64,000 nt of DNA from Pelagibacteraceae bacterium AG-404-P08 (GTDB lineage: Bacteria; Pseudomonadota; Alphaproteobacteria; HIMB59). This document shows positions 6,997 through 21,161 of this stretch, one piece after another. The stretch's first letter is position 1. The number at the start of each line of letters is the position of its first letter. Made by a program: the position numbers and the translations under genes. Under the pieces are notes generated by a model. The model was not told where the DNA came from. It made no database searches and saw only the letters and a program-made list of their open reading frames with translations. The stretch covers positions 1-64,000 of the forward strand of contig QCJF01000005.1 of the NCBI GenBank assembly GCA_003216195.1. The letters run 5' to 3'.

Positions 6997-8854
6997 TAAT
7001 ATCCAATATTTTTTTTACAGCCTTACTTAAAGAAACTTTAGAGGTATCAATTTCCAGTTCAGGATTTATGGGTTTTTCATAGATGCTGTCTATGCCTGTG
7101 AAGTTTGGTATTTTACCCTGTCTTGCCTTTTTATATAAACCTTTAGGGTCTCTTTTTTCAGCTACTTTTAAAGGAGTTGAAATATAAATTTCTTTAAAAT
7201 CATTCTTTTCAAAAAGTGATCGAGCCATTTCCCTCTCTGATCTAAACGGTGATATAAAAGCAGTGATCACAATTAGTCCAGCGTCACACATAAGTTTTGC
7301 CACCTCTGCAACTCGCCTTATATTTTCAACTCTATCTTTGTCTGTAAAACCTAAATCTTTATTTAATCCGTGTCGGATATTGTCTCCATCAAGAATGTAT
7401 GTTTTTTTACCTTGAGAATATAATATTTTTTCTAGTTCATTAGCTATAGTTGATTTTCCTGACCCCGAGAGACCAGTCATCCACAGCACTTGACCTTTAT
7501 GACCATTAACCTTCTCTCTCAAATTCTTATTGATTGTTAAGTTTTGAAGTTGAATATTTTGTGACCTACGAAGAGAAAAGTTTATCATTCCCATTCCAAT
7601 AGTTTGATTATTAATTGGATCAATAATTATTAAAGATCCCAAAATTTTATTTTCTTTAAAAGTTGAAAAGGGAACAGTTTTATTAAATGAGATAGAAATT
7701 TCTGCAACATCATTGAGTTTTAGTTCATTCCCAGCAGCGAATTCTAGGGTATTTACATCATATATTTTTTTTATGTTCATAATTTTAATACTGGTTGAGA
7801 TATTATGAATTTTCGCTAAATAAGTTCTTCCAGTAAAACCCTTATCCTCTGACATCCAAATAACATTCATGTTAAATTGGTCAGCCATATCAACTGTGGA
7901 GTTTTTTGAGCAGAGAATATCGCCTCTAGAGGTATCTATCTCTTTGTCAATGGTAATTGTAATACTTTGCTTTAAATTAGCTGTTTTAAGTGGTCTTTCA
8001 CCTACAAAAATATCTTTTACCTTTACTTTTTGATTTGACGGGAGAGAAATTAACTCATCACCCTTTCTAATTTTTCCCTCAGCGATGGTTCCTGAATATC
8101 CTCTGAAATTTAAATTAGGTCTATTGACACTTTGAACAGGAAGTACAAAACTGTCTGAGCTTTGTATTTTAGTTTTAGTAGTTTCTAAATAGTCAAATAG
8201 GGTTTTATCATTGTACCATTTCATGTATTTAGATTTTTTGTGAATATTATCTCCCTTAAGTGCTGATATAGGAATACTTTGAATATTTTCAAAATTTAAT
8301 TTTTTTGAGAATAATTTGTATTCAGAGCTTATTTTTTCGTAAATATTTTTATCATAGTTAACTAAATCCATTTTATTAATTGCCAAGACAATATTTTTAA
8401 TTCCAAGAAGAGATACAATAAAAGAATGTCTCTTAGTTTGTGTAAGTATGCCATTACGGGCATCAACAAGTAAGATAGCTAACTCAGCTGTTGAGGCCCC
8501 AGTCGCCATATTTCTAGTATATTGCTCATGACCCGGTGTATCTGCTACAATAAACTTTCTTTTGTTACTTGAAAAAAATCGATATGCAACATCTATAGTA
8601 ATACCTTGTTCTCTCTCAGCTGATAAACCATCGACCAGTAATGCAAAATCTATATTCTCACCTTGTGTTCCATATTTTTTTGAGTCGTTTTTTAAGGAAG
8701 CAACTTGATCATCAAATATCATTTGAGATTCATAAAGCATCCTCCCAATTAATGTACTTTTACCATCATCAACAGATCCACAAGTGATAAACCTTAATAG
8801 ATTAAGGGAAGCTTGACTTTTTAAGTATCTGCTAATTGTACCGGCTTTATACAT
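6989..8854 (-). CDS. cysNC: Bifunctional sulfate adenylyltransferase large subunit / APS kinase
   Basis: A 621-residue fusion. The first 440 or so residues are the GTPase subunit of ATP sulfurylase (P-loop DDGKSTLIGRML, switch DTPGHEQYTRNM, NKMD-type motif AINKMDLV). From about residue 450 the APS kinase domain follows (Walker A GLSGSGKST, DGDNIRHGLN, RDPKGLYKKARQG). With CysD it converts sulfate and ATP to APS, and the kinase domain phosphorylates APS to PAPS in the cytoplasm. The gene directly follows cysD without a gap, so the two are translationally linked. Both domains appear complete and the length is usual for CysNC fusions. Confidence 0.95.
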   Translation of the reverse strand: MYKAGTISRYLKSQASLNLLRFITCGSVDDGKSTLIGRMLYESQMIFDDQVASLKNDSKKYGTQGENIDFALLVDGLSAEREQGITIDVAYRFFSSNKRKFIVADTPGHEQYTRNMATGASTAELAILLVDARNGILTQTKRHSFIVSLLGIKNIVLAINKMDLVNYDKNIYEKISSEYKLFSKKLNFENIQSIPISALKGDNIHKKSKYMKWYNDKTLFDYLETTKTKIQSSDSFVLPVQSVNRPNLNFRGYSGTIAEGKIRKGDELISLPSNQKVKVKDIFVGERPLKTANLKQSITITIDKEIDTSRGDILCSKNSTVDMADQFNMNVIWMSEDKGFTGRTYLAKIHNISTSIKIMNIKKIYDVNTLEFAAGNELKLNDVAEISISFNKTVPFSTFKENKILGSLIIIDPINNQTIGMGMINFSLRRSQNIQLQNLTINKNLREKVNGHKGQVLWMTGLSGSGKSTIANELEKILYSQGKKTYILDGDNIRHGLNKDLGFTDKDRVENIRRVAEVAKLMCDAGLIVITAFISPFRSEREMARSLFEKNDFKEIYISTPLKVAEKRDPKGLYKKARQGKIPNFTGIDSIYEKPINPELEIDTSKVSLSKAVKKILDIIT

Positions 8855-10327
8855 TTAAAAATAACCATCAATTTTTTTGATTTCCATTGAGCTACTTGAA
8901 TCTGTATCGATAGCTCTTCCTTGTCTTTCGGATGTTTTGGATTGAAGAAGTTCAAGAACAATGTCTTCAAGTGAATTTGCATTTGATTCAATAGCGCCAG
9001 TTAAGGGATAACAGCCAAGTGTTCTGAACCTAATACTTTTTAATTCAATTTTCTCTTTAGATTGAATATTAAATCGATCATCATCGACCATAATAATCAT
9101 TCCATCTCTCACGACTACAGGTCTAACTTTTGCAAAATATAAGGGAACTATTGGTATTTGTTCTTGGTAGATATATTGCCAAATATCTAATTCTGTCCAA
9201 TTAGATAAGGGAAAAACCCTTGTGCTTTCACCCTTATTGACTTTAGAGTTGTATAAAGACCAAAGCTCTGGACGCTGATTTTTGGGGTCCCATTGATGAG
9301 AGGGGTTTCGGAATGAAATAACCCTTTCTTTGGCTCTTGATTTCTCCTCATCTCTTCTTGCTCCACCAAAAGCAGCATCGTATTTATACTTGTCCAAGGC
9401 TTGTTTTAGACTCTGAGTTTTCATTATATCAGTGTGGAGAGCAGAGCCATGATCAAAGGGATTAATATTTGATTTAATACCATCAGGATTAATATGTGTT
9501 ATTAGCTTCATACCACTATTTTTTTCCACCCAATTTCTAAATAAATACATTTCTCGGAACTTCCATCGAGTATCAACATGTAGTAGAGGAAATGGGGGAA
9601 GACTAGGGTAAAAAGCTTTTTGAGCAAGCCTTAACATCACTGAACTATCTTTTCCGATTGAGTAAAGCATGACAGGATTTTTTGTTTCACTGACTACTTC
9701 TCTAATAATATGAATACTTTCCGCTTCTAGCTCTGACAGATAACTGTTTGGAGGTAAACTAAATTTATTGCGTAGTTTCGTATCATTAATTTTGAGGTTA
9801 TTTATATAAAATAAATATTCAGGAAAATGAATTGAGAATTTTAATTTATTGTTAATTTGATTTTCGTTAATTTTTTGATCGAGAAAAATTTTAAGAAGAT
9901 AAGTGTCTGGAAAAATAATAATATTTTTTTTTCTTAATTTTGAGAAATATTTTAAACTCTCTGAAATATCTTTTATTTTATTTGATTTAACTTTGACCCA
10001 TAGTCTTCCATTACGTCTATCATTTGCAAATAAAAATTTATTATTATTTACCTCAACGTATTGGATAAACAAAATAAGTGATCTTTGTTTTTCAAATTTT
10101 TTTATGGAGTCTTCATAAATTAATTTGTTTATATGACCTGCATGTATTTTTAAAAGACTTTCTATATTTAAATTCTCTGGAAAAATTGATATTTTTTCCA
10201 GCCACCTTTCATAAGATCTTTTTGTTTTAAATAATTTTTTACTAAAAAGGAATTTGTAATGACTATCGCTATCCCAAGCAGGAAATTTTATTGATGGGTT
10301 AATTTTAAAAAATAAAGTATGATTCAT
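8855..10327 (-). CDS. cysD: Sulfate adenylyltransferase small subunit with long unrecognised N-terminal region
   Basis: The C-terminal 295 residues are a canonical Cys[14 protein letters not shown], the PP-loop [44 protein letters not shown] and a C-terminal ERQGRAID. This adenylates sulfate together with CysN. The reading frame continues upstream for about 195 residues ([16 protein letters not shown] onwards) without a stop or a methionine close to the CysD start, so the extra region appears to be genuinely fused. Ordinary CysD is about 300 residues. The extension is rich in Lys, Ile and Phe and I do not recognise it. The gene is divergent from cysQ with an 82-bp spacer. Confidence 0.9.
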   Translation of the reverse strand: MNHTLFFKINPSIKFPAWDSDSHYKFLFSKKLFKTKRSYERWLEKISIFPENLNIESLLKIHAGHINKLIYEDSIKKFEKQRSLILFIQYVEVNNNKFLFANDRRNGRLWVKVKSNKIKDISESLKYFSKLRKKNIIIFPDTYLLKIFLDQKINENQINNKLKFSIHFPEYLFYINNLKINDTKLRNKFSLPPNSYLSELEAESIHIIREVVSETKNPVMLYSIGKDSSVMLRLAQKAFYPSLPPFPLLHVDTRWKFREMYLFRNWVEKNSGMKLITHINPDGIKSNINPFDHGSALHTDIMKTQSLKQALDKYKYDAAFGGARRDEEKSRAKERVISFRNPSHQWDPKNQRPELWSLYNSKVNKGESTRVFPLSNWTELDIWQYIYQEQIPIVPLYFAKVRPVVVRDGMIIMVDDDRFNIQSKEKIELKSIRFRTLGCYPLTGAIESNANSLEDIVLELLQSKTSERQGRAIDTDSSSSMEIKKIDGYF

Positions 10328-10409
10328 TATAATTGACTATTTGTCGTATTATTGGGAAAATACAAAAAATAATCTAAATGTATATAAAAAAAAGTCAAAA
10401 TTTAAAAAA

Positions 10410-11174
10410 ATGACAAATAATCACATAATACGACAATTTGAGTTTTTCAATGAAATCAGTGAAAATCTTGAGTTATGTTCTCAAAAAATTCTTAATATTT
10501 ATGAGAACTATGATCAAAGTATTGAATATAAAAAAGATAAAAGTCCATTAACAGAAGCAGATATAGCATCAAATGAGCACATCTCTGATTTATTATCTTC
10601 TATCTCAGCCTACCCCATAATTTCAGAGGAGGGTGACCTAAAGTATACTGATGAGCCAAAATACTGGTTAGTTGATCCTTTGGATGGAACTAAAGAATTT
10701 ATCAATAAGAATGGTGAATTTACAATTAATATTGCTTTGATCAATAACAATTATCCCACCCAAGGGTTTGTTTACATTCCAAAAGACAAGACATTATTTT
10801 TTGGGGGCCTTAATAAAGGTTCATACAAGTTATTAAATGACAATATCAAATCTATTTCTGTGCAATCACCATCCGATAAATTAAAGATTGTTACGAGCAG
10901 AAGTCACCTCAATAATGAGACTAAAACTTATTTATCTCAGTTTAATAACTTTGATACTCTACAAGCCGGGAGTTCTATAAAGTTTTGTATGATAGCAGAG
11001 GGTTTAGCAGATTTATATCCTAGGTTAGGACCTACTTCTGAATGGGACACTGCAGCACCACAAGCTGTTGTAGAGGGAGCAGGTGGTACTGTAAAAGATT
11101 TAAAAGGTAATAGGTTGAAATATTCAAAGAAGGATATAATCAATCCTCATTTTATAGTTAGAGGTAAAATATAA
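10410..11174 (+). CDS. cysQ: 3'(2'),5'-bisphosphate nucleotidase
   Basis: A member of the inositol-monophosphatase-like family. The metal-binding motifs are YWLVDPLDGTKEFI and SEWDTAAPQAVVEG, with an acidic EE pair in ISEEGD. CysQ hydrolyses 3'-phosphoadenosine 5'-phosphate (PAP), removing the inhibitory by-product of PAPS use, which fits its position divergent from cysD-cysNC. I start it at the ATG at 10410 (MTNNHIIRQF); the longer frame from a TTG at 10341 would add a non-conserved lysine-rich stretch. It converges on xerC with a 2-bp gap. Confidence 0.9.
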   Translation: MTNNHIIRQFEFFNEISENLELCSQKILNIYENYDQSIEYKKDKSPLTEADIASNEHISDLLSSISAYPIISEEGDLKYTDEPKYWLVDPLDGTKEFINKNGEFTINIALINNNYPTQGFVYIPKDKTLFFGGLNKGSYKLLNDNIKSISVQSPSDKLKIVTSRSHLNNETKTYLSQFNNFDTLQAGSSIKFCMIAEGLADLYPRLGPTSEWDTAAPQAVVEGAGGTVKDLKGNRLKYSKKDIINPHFIVRGKI

Positions 11175-11176
11175 AT

Positions 11177-12157
11177 TTATTTACTAGGATTTTTTTCTTT
11201 ATAAGTTTTTTCTAAACTTATGTCATCAACTTCAGTATATATTTGAGTTGTAGATAACGAACTATGTCCTAATAATTCTTGAATTATTCTTAAATCTCCA
11301 CCATTTTTTAATAGGTGAGTTGCAAAACTATGTCTTAATGAGTGAGGTGTTGCTGTTTTTGGTAGCCCCAAATTAACTCTGGCATTCTTCAAATCTCTTT
11401 GGAAAGCCGAGGCTTTAAGCGGATTACCTCTATCTCCCACAAATATCGAAACATCGCTTGGTAAATCATATGGTATTTCTTTTAGATAATTTTCTAATGA
11501 GTTAGCTACAATATCAAGAACTGGCACTAATCTCTCTTTATTACCTTTGCCCACAATAGTAAGAGAATTTTTATCAATTAAATGGCTTTTAGTAACAGAT
11601 AAGGCCTCATTTATTCGTAGCCCACATCCGTACAAAAGATAAAGCAAAGCTATATTTCTTTTTTGAACCCAGCTTTTTTTTGATATTTTTTTTAACTCTT
11701 CAATTAAAAGCCCAATATCTCCCTCTGTTATAGGTTTAGGAAGGGATCTTGGAATTTTTGGATTTTTTAATAACTGAACCTCACTATAAGCAACTTTATA
11801 TAAATCATTTTTTAGAGATGAATACTTAAAAAAATTTTTAATAGAACTAATCGCTCTTCTCCTTGACCTTGCTGACAATGGTTTTTTATAAATATTTTTA
11901 TATTTTCTATTCTCACTGAGATCTGCCAACCAAGCCCTAAATGTCTGCAAATTTAAATCTTTTAAATTTGATAAAGATGCGGAATTTCCATTATAGAATT
12001 TAAAGAAAATTAAAAAATCACATACATCAAAGCAGTACGATCTATATGTGTTTTCCGAGTGGCCTTTTATGTCTTTTAAATAAGTAGCCCATTTATCAAA
12101 GTCTTGTATTGAGGATTTATCTATTTTTAATTGTTCTAACAGTTCAATAAAATTCAT
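11177..12157 (-). CDS. xerC: Tyrosine recombinase XerC
   Basis: A 326-residue tyrosine recombinase. After an N-terminal SAM-like core-binding domain (about residues 15-115), the catalytic domain shows the pentad: arginine in GCGLRINEAL, lysine in VGKGNKERLVP, HSLRHSFATHLL, LGHSS and the nucleophile tyrosine in TTQIYTEVD. With XerD it resolves chromosome dimers at dif. XerC rather than XerD is chosen because of its divergent placement next to priA, as in many Alphaproteobacteria. Length is slightly above the usual 300 residues. Confidence 0.85.
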   Translation of the reverse strand: MNFIELLEQLKIDKSSIQDFDKWATYLKDIKGHSENTYRSYCFDVCDFLIFFKFYNGNSASLSNLKDLNLQTFRAWLADLSENRKYKNIYKKPLSARSRRRAISSIKNFFKYSSLKNDLYKVAYSEVQLLKNPKIPRSLPKPITEGDIGLLIEELKKISKKSWVQKRNIALLYLLYGCGLRINEALSVTKSHLIDKNSLTIVGKGNKERLVPVLDIVANSLENYLKEIPYDLPSDVSIFVGDRGNPLKASAFQRDLKNARVNLGLPKTATPHSLRHSFATHLLKNGGDLRIIQELLGHSSLSTTQIYTEVDDISLEKTYKEKNPSK

Positions 12158-12191
12158 TACATTATATTATAAATTAGAATCAAAATTTAAA

Positions 12192-14264
12192 ATGGATTAT
12201 TACTACCAAGTTATGCCAATAGGGCAAATAAATGATAGCCTGACTTATAAATACTCACATTCTATCGAGGTAGGCTCCATTGTTGAAATACCTTTAAGAA
12301 AAAGAAAATCAGCAGGAGTCATCATATCTCAAACAAACATTAAAGATTTAAATTTCGATCTCAAAAAAGTACTTTCAATTAGTAATTATTATCAATTTAC
12401 TGTTTGCACAGAAAACATTGATTTTTACAAGTATGTGTCAATACATTGCTTCATAGATTTAGGTATGGTTTTGAAGATGGCAATACAACAATTTCCTAAT
12501 ACACAATTAAAAAATTATTATCTTTTTGAAAATAAAATTTATGAAACTCAAAAAAATCTCATTCATAAATACAATCTATCAAAAAAAGATTTGCAGAAAT
12601 TATTAGAAGAAAAAAAAATTTCTCAAACTACAGATAGTTTTATTTTTGATGGCATGGCGCAAAAAATTTCTTTAAACCCTGATCAAGAAAATATTTTTAA
12701 ATCACTTCAATTAAATAAAAATAATGATTTTCAAGTTCACCTTATAGATGGTGTTACAGGTTCGGGTAAAACAGAGTTGTATTTAAAAGCTGTTGAGTCA
12801 AATTTAGTCAGGGGAAATCAATCTTTAATACTTTTACCAGAGATAGCTTTAACTGAAGAATGGTCTAAAAGATTTTTTAAATATTTTGGTTGTAGGCCCT
12901 TTATTTGGCACTCTAAACAATCAAAAATTCAAAAAGCTAGAATAATCAGATCTCTTTTATCGGGCGAACCATGCGTTTTAGTTGGAGCAAGGTCATCAGT
13001 TTTACTTCCTTTCAAGAATTTAAAATTAATTATATGCGATGAGGAGCACGACTCATCTTTCAAACAAGAAGACGGCCCAAAATATCAAGCAAGAGATATG
13101 GCTATATATAAAGCAAAATGTTCAAAGGCTTTATGTCTTTTAATTAGCGCATCTCCATCATTAGAGAGCCTTCATAATTCTAATCAGCGAAAATTTCATA
13201 TTCACCATCTTTCCAATCAATTTCATAAAACTCAATTACCTTTAGTTGAAATTGTTGACATGAATCAATCAAAACTTAGCTCTAGGGCCTGGATATCAAA
13301 ACAAGTATTTGATGAAACAAATAGGGTACTAAAACAAAAAGGACAAGTTTTATTTTTTCTCAATAGACGTGGGTACGCTCCATCCAAAATATGTGCAAGT
13401 TGTCATACACCAATACAGTGTCAAAATTGTGCAGCTAATTTAGTTTATCACAAAAAAATTGATAGACTCATTTGTCATCATTGTTCAAATTATTTTGAGC
13501 CTAACCAAATATGTAAGATGTGTTCATCTGATAAATTTATATCAATTGGTATAGGGTTAGAAAGACTTCAAGAGGAAGTTACACGCCTTTTTCCAGGATA
13601 CTCAAATCAATTATTTTCGAGTGACACATTAAAAACAAAAAAAAATAAAAAAGAAATCATTGAAAATATATTTAATTTAAATACTAGTCTATTGATTGGC
13701 TCACAAATAATAGGGAAGTCTTTTCATTTTCCAAATTTAAAATTAGTAAATATTATTGATGCAGACTCAAGTCTGTATAGTCCTGATTTCAGAGCTATGG
13801 AAAAAACATATCAGCTTTTGCAACAAGTAGCAGGGAGATCTGGTAGAGAGGGTAACAGGGGTAAGGTCTTAATTCAAACTTACAATCCTAAGCATTCGAT
13901 ATACAATTCACTTAAGAACCAAAGTAGAGATCAATTTATAAAATTAGAACTTCAAAGAAGAGAGGAGAACAATTTACCTCCATTTTACAAAATTGTTCAA
14001 ATTCAATTAATCCACCCTAATGTCTCAGCTATAAGAGAGGCTTGCCAAGAAATTCTTGATATATCGAAAAAGTGTAGACTTGATATTTTAGGGCCTGTCC
14101 CTTCATTGATTCCATATAAAATGAAGCACTTTCATGAGAATTTTTATTTTAAAGAGAGCACATATAAGGCTTTGAGAAAAAAAATAGATATCTTAATGTC
14201 AAAAATAGCCCCAAAATACAGGCGTTTTCTAAATATTGACATTGATCCACTATCAATCGCTTGA
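12192..14264 (+). CDS. priA: Primosomal protein N' (replication restart helicase PriA)
   Basis: A 690-residue superfamily 2 DNA helicase that reloads the replisome at stalled forks. The N-terminal DNA-binding region is followed by Walker A GVTGSGKTELYL, the DEEH box in ICDEEHDSSFKQEDGP, and two zinc-binding clusters (CASCHTPIQCQNC; CHHCSNYFEPNQICKMC). QVAGRSGREGNRGKV marks helicase motif VI. Length is slightly short for the family (about 730). It starts 34 bp from the divergent xerC. Immediately downstream lies the ATP synthase operon, a conserved alphaproteobacterial order. Confidence 0.95.
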   Translation: MDYYYQVMPIGQINDSLTYKYSHSIEVGSIVEIPLRKRKSAGVIISQTNIKDLNFDLKKVLSISNYYQFTVCTENIDFYKYVSIHCFIDLGMVLKMAIQQFPNTQLKNYYLFENKIYETQKNLIHKYNLSKKDLQKLLEEKKISQTTDSFIFDGMAQKISLNPDQENIFKSLQLNKNNDFQVHLIDGVTGSGKTELYLKAVESNLVRGNQSLILLPEIALTEEWSKRFFKYFGCRPFIWHSKQSKIQKARIIRSLLSGEPCVLVGARSSVLLPFKNLKLIICDEEHDSSFKQEDGPKYQARDMAIYKAKCSKALCLLISASPSLESLHNSNQRKFHIHHLSNQFHKTQLPLVEIVDMNQSKLSSRAWISKQVFDETNRVLKQKGQVLFFLNRRGYAPSKICASCHTPIQCQNCAANLVYHKKIDRLICHHCSNYFEPNQICKMCSSDKFISIGIGLERLQEEVTRLFPGYSNQLFSSDTLKTKKNKKEIIENIFNLNTSLLIGSQIIGKSFHFPNLKLVNIIDADSSLYSPDFRAMEKTYQLLQQVAGRSGREGNRGKVLIQTYNPKHSIYNSLKNQSRDQFIKLELQRREENNLPPFYKIVQIQLIHPNVSAIREACQEILDISKKCRLDILGPVPSLIPYKMKHFHENFYFKESTYKALRKKIDILMSKIAPKYRRFLNIDIDPLSIA

Positions 14265-14329
14265 TGCGTCATTTGTATGATGCCGGTTGGCCTAGTGATG
14301 TGATAAAAAATTGAGGTTAACTATACAAA

Positions 14330-18724
<4,395 letters not shown>

Positions 18725-18726
18725 AG

Positions 18727-19092
18727 ATGATTAATTTGAAGGTCGTATCCCCTCAAAAAGTGATTTTTGAAAAAGAAGTTGAAATGGCAGTTTTGCCAGG
18801 AGCAGAGGGTGATTTTGCTGCAATGCCTAATCATTCTCCTTTCATCAGTTCTTTGCGACCTGGTCAAATGGCAATTATGTCTTCAAACAAAGTCGATGAG
18901 AGTTTCTTTGTGTCAGGTGGTTTGGTTATGCTTAAAGAAAAGGTTTGTGAGGTCTTAGTAGATCAAATAGAGCCATTGTCTGATGTTAATAGCTCTAACT
19001 ACCAACAATCTAAAACCTATCAAGAACTAGAGGGTAATGAAACTGCTCTGGGTACGTTTGAACAAGTGGTAAATAATCCGCCTTATAAATAG
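18727..19092 (+). CDS. atpC: ATP synthase F1 subunit epsilon
   Basis: A 121-residue epsilon subunit with the N-terminal beta-sandwich (LKVVSPQKVIFEKEVEMAVLPGAEGDFAAMPNH is the recognisable region, residues 3-35). The C-terminal helical hairpin is short and divergent, as in many Alphaproteobacteria, so inhibitory regulation by the C-terminus may be weak. It is the last gene of the F1 operon and overlaps the convergent rppH by ten bases. Confidence 0.93.
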   Translation: MINLKVVSPQKVIFEKEVEMAVLPGAEGDFAAMPNHSPFISSLRPGQMAIMSSNKVDESFFVSGGLVMLKEKVCEVLVDQIEPLSDVNSSNYQQSKTYQELEGNETALGTFEQVVNNPPYK

Positions 19093-19556
19093 TCTTTAAA
19101 TTCTTTTAATAATTTTTCGTAAATTGCTTTTTTAAAAGGCACTATGTTGGGAACCAAAAAATCTGGTTTAACCCATTTATAATCAGAAAATTCAGGTTGA
19201 GATGTTTCAATATTTATATCTTGCTCACTGCCTTTAAATTCATACAAGAACCATTTTTGACGCTGACCTTTGTATTTACCTTTCCAAAGAGTTTTTGATA
19301 AGTCTTTAGGTAAAGAATAGTAATACCAGTCTTTGCTCTGTGAGATTAATTTTACTTTATTTTTTTTAATACCAACCTCTTCTTCCATTTCTCTAAGAGC
19401 TGCCAATTCAGATTTTTCTTTAGGATCAATCCCACCTTGTGGCATTTGCCAAAATTCTGAAGGGTGGTCTATTCTTTTTCCAACAAATATTTCTTTATTT
19501 TGATTAATAATCATCATACCAACATTTGGTCGATAATCTTTGGGGTTTATTTTCAT
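19083..19556 (-). CDS. rppH: RNA pyrophosphohydrolase (Nudix)
   Basis: A 157-residue Nudix hydrolase that removes pyrophosphate from 5'-triphosphate RNA, starting mRNA decay. The Nudix box is GGIDPKEKSELAALREMEEEVGI (positions around residues 42-64), preceded by the RppH-typical YRPNVGMMIIN and VGKRIDHPSEFWQMPQ. It is the last gene of the long minus-strand operon and abuts ctpA, the order seen across Alphaproteobacteria. Confidence 0.92.
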   Translation of the reverse strand: MKINPKDYRPNVGMMIINQNKEIFVGKRIDHPSEFWQMPQGGIDPKEKSELAALREMEEEVGIKKNKVKLISQSKDWYYYSLPKDLSKTLWKGKYKGQRQKWFLYEFKGSEQDINIETSQPEFSDYKWVKPDFLVPNIVPFKKAIYEKLLKEFKDYL

Positions 19557-20782
19557 TAATTTAATACAGCTATGGTTTTGACTGCATCTATGGCACGAGA
19601 TAGCTGATAATCTCTCTCAAGAATATCATCAGTGGACTCTTCCTCCTCACTTTCTTCATTTGTCTCGTTATCTAAAGCTTCTCGATAATCTGACTCTCTA
19701 AGCGTAAAGTTATTATCAATCACATTTAATTCCGCTCTAGGCACTACAACATCTGGCTCAATACCAACTGCTTGTATTGAGTCTCCACTTGGTGTGTAAT
19801 ACTTTGCGATGGTGAGTCTGATCGCACCGCTGTCAATAGGTATAATGGTTTGCACAGAACCTTTACCAAATGACTTTATACCCATAATTACTGCCCTATC
19901 ATGATCTTGTAATGCACCAGCAACAATTTCAGACGCCGAAGCAGAACCCTCATTGATTAATATAATCAATGGCTTTCCATTAATTAGATCCCCTTTTTTA
20001 GCAGAGTAAACTTGTACATCTTTCTTTTCTCTTCCTCTGATTGAAACTATTTCTCCTTTATCAAGGAACATATCTGTAACTGACACAGACTCATTTAATA
20101 ATCCTCCTGGATTATTTCTTAAATCCAGGACATAACCAATTGGAGGATCAGTACCGTCTTCAAGTTCTTTTATACTTTTTTTTAATCCTGTTGTTGTTTG
20201 CTCATTAAATTGAATTATTCTTATATATCCCACATCGTTAATTAGACGATGTTTAACAGATGCAACTTTAATTATATCTCTTTTAATATCGACATCGAAT
20301 GGTTCTTCGGAAGATCTAAAAATTGTTAAAGTTATAGTGGTCCCTGGTTCACCTTTCATAATATCAATTGCTTCCTTTAAAGTCATATCAACTACTGATG
20401 TGCCATCTAAATGCGTTATATAATCTCCAGCTAAAATTCCAGCTTTATAGGCAGGGGTATCGTCAATTGGAGAGACAACTTTTATGAAACCTTTATCTGT
20501 TGTGATTTCGATACCTAATCCACCAAAAGAACCTGACGTGTCCATCTGCATTTCTTTATAAATTTCTTCACTCATAAAACTTGAGTGAGGATCAAGAGCC
20601 TGTAGCATTCCATTCAAAGCTTTTTCTATTAACTCTTTATCAGTTACCTCTTCAACATATTGATTTTTTACTCGGTTATATACTTCGTTGAAAATACTTA
20701 ATTGTTTATAAGTTTCTTTAGTATCAGAAAAACTGATATTCACATTAAAGATTAAAATTAAAATAAAAAATATTTTGAGCAT
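19556..20782 (-). CDS. ctpA: Carboxy-terminal processing protease (S41 family)
   Basis: A secreted or membrane-anchored tail-specific protease. A signal sequence (MLKIFFILILIFNVNISFS) is followed by a PDZ domain (GGLGIEITTDKG ... SPIDDTPAYKAGILAGD) and the S41 catalytic core with the serine in NEGSASASEIVAGAL and the lysine in KSFGKGSVQT. I start it at the ATG at 20782. The frame extends further upstream but would overlap rsfS and bury the signal peptide. An acidic C-terminal stretch (NEESEEEESTDD) precedes the end. It probably trims periplasmic proteins or lipoproteins. Confidence 0.93.
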   Translation of the reverse strand: MLKIFFILILIFNVNISFSDTKETYKQLSIFNEVYNRVKNQYVEEVTDKELIEKALNGMLQALDPHSSFMSEEIYKEMQMDTSGSFGGLGIEITTDKGFIKVVSPIDDTPAYKAGILAGDYITHLDGTSVVDMTLKEAIDIMKGEPGTTITLTIFRSSEEPFDVDIKRDIIKVASVKHRLINDVGYIRIIQFNEQTTTGLKKSIKELEDGTDPPIGYVLDLRNNPGGLLNESVSVTDMFLDKGEIVSIRGREKKDVQVYSAKKGDLINGKPLIILINEGSASASEIVAGALQDHDRAVIMGIKSFGKGSVQTIIPIDSGAIRLTIAKYYTPSGDSIQAVGIEPDVVVPRAELNVIDNNFTLRESDYREALDNETNEESEEEESTDDILERDYQLSRAIDAVKTIAVLN

Positions 20783-20792
20783 ATTTGGCTTT

Positions 20793-21161
20793 TTAAGAGG
20801 CAGTATTGATAGTGTTGAAGTCTTCAGACCATAGTTTTTCCAAATCGTATATTTCTCTAACTTCATTTCTAAAAATATGCACTAAAACATGTCCAGCATC
20901 AATGACCGTCCAGTCGCAAAGGGGCTTTCCTTCTGGTTTATTGCAATAAAGTTTATTTTTCTTAAGGTATCGGTAAACCTTATCTGAAACTGAGTCCACA
21001 TGCTTATTTGATCGCCCGGATGCAACGATCATGAATTCAGCAAATTCTGCCTTTCCTTTGAGGGAAATAACTGAGATGTTTTCAGCCTTATTGTCTTCAA
21101 GACTGTCGACTATAGCTTTAACAGATGGGTCTTTATCGTGATTAAGAATCTCGTAACTCAC
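20793..21161 (-). CDS. rsfS: Ribosomal silencing factor RsfS
   Basis: A 122-residue RsfS/Iojap protein that binds L14 on the 50S subunit and blocks subunit joining under starvation. Recognisable features are ISVISLKGKAEFAEFMIVASG, the CDWTVIDAGHVLVHIFRNEVREIYDLEKLW segment (residues about 82-111), and overall length. It overlaps nadD by 20 bases, a conserved pairing. The usual alphaproteobacterial neighbour rlmH is absent downstream; ctpA follows after 10 bp. Confidence 0.93.
   Translation of the reverse strand: MSYEILNHDKDPSVKAIVDSLEDNKAENISVISLKGKAEFAEFMIVASGRSNKHVDSVSDKVYRYLKKNKLYCNKPEGKPLCDWTVIDAGHVLVHIFRNEVREIYDLEKLWSEDFNTINTAS

Noticed and set aside
10341..10409. Longer cysQ reading from a TTG at 10341
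   Set aside because: Adds a non-conserved lysine-rich stretch; the ATG at 10410 fits the family start.
14265..14329. Imperfect inverted repeat between priA and atpH considered as an RNA gene or terminator
   Set aside because: Short stem with a mismatch, no T tract, and no tRNA-like fold.
20783..20866. Longer ctpA reading starting inside rsfS
   Set aside because: It would place 28 residues before a clear signal peptide and overlap rsfS.
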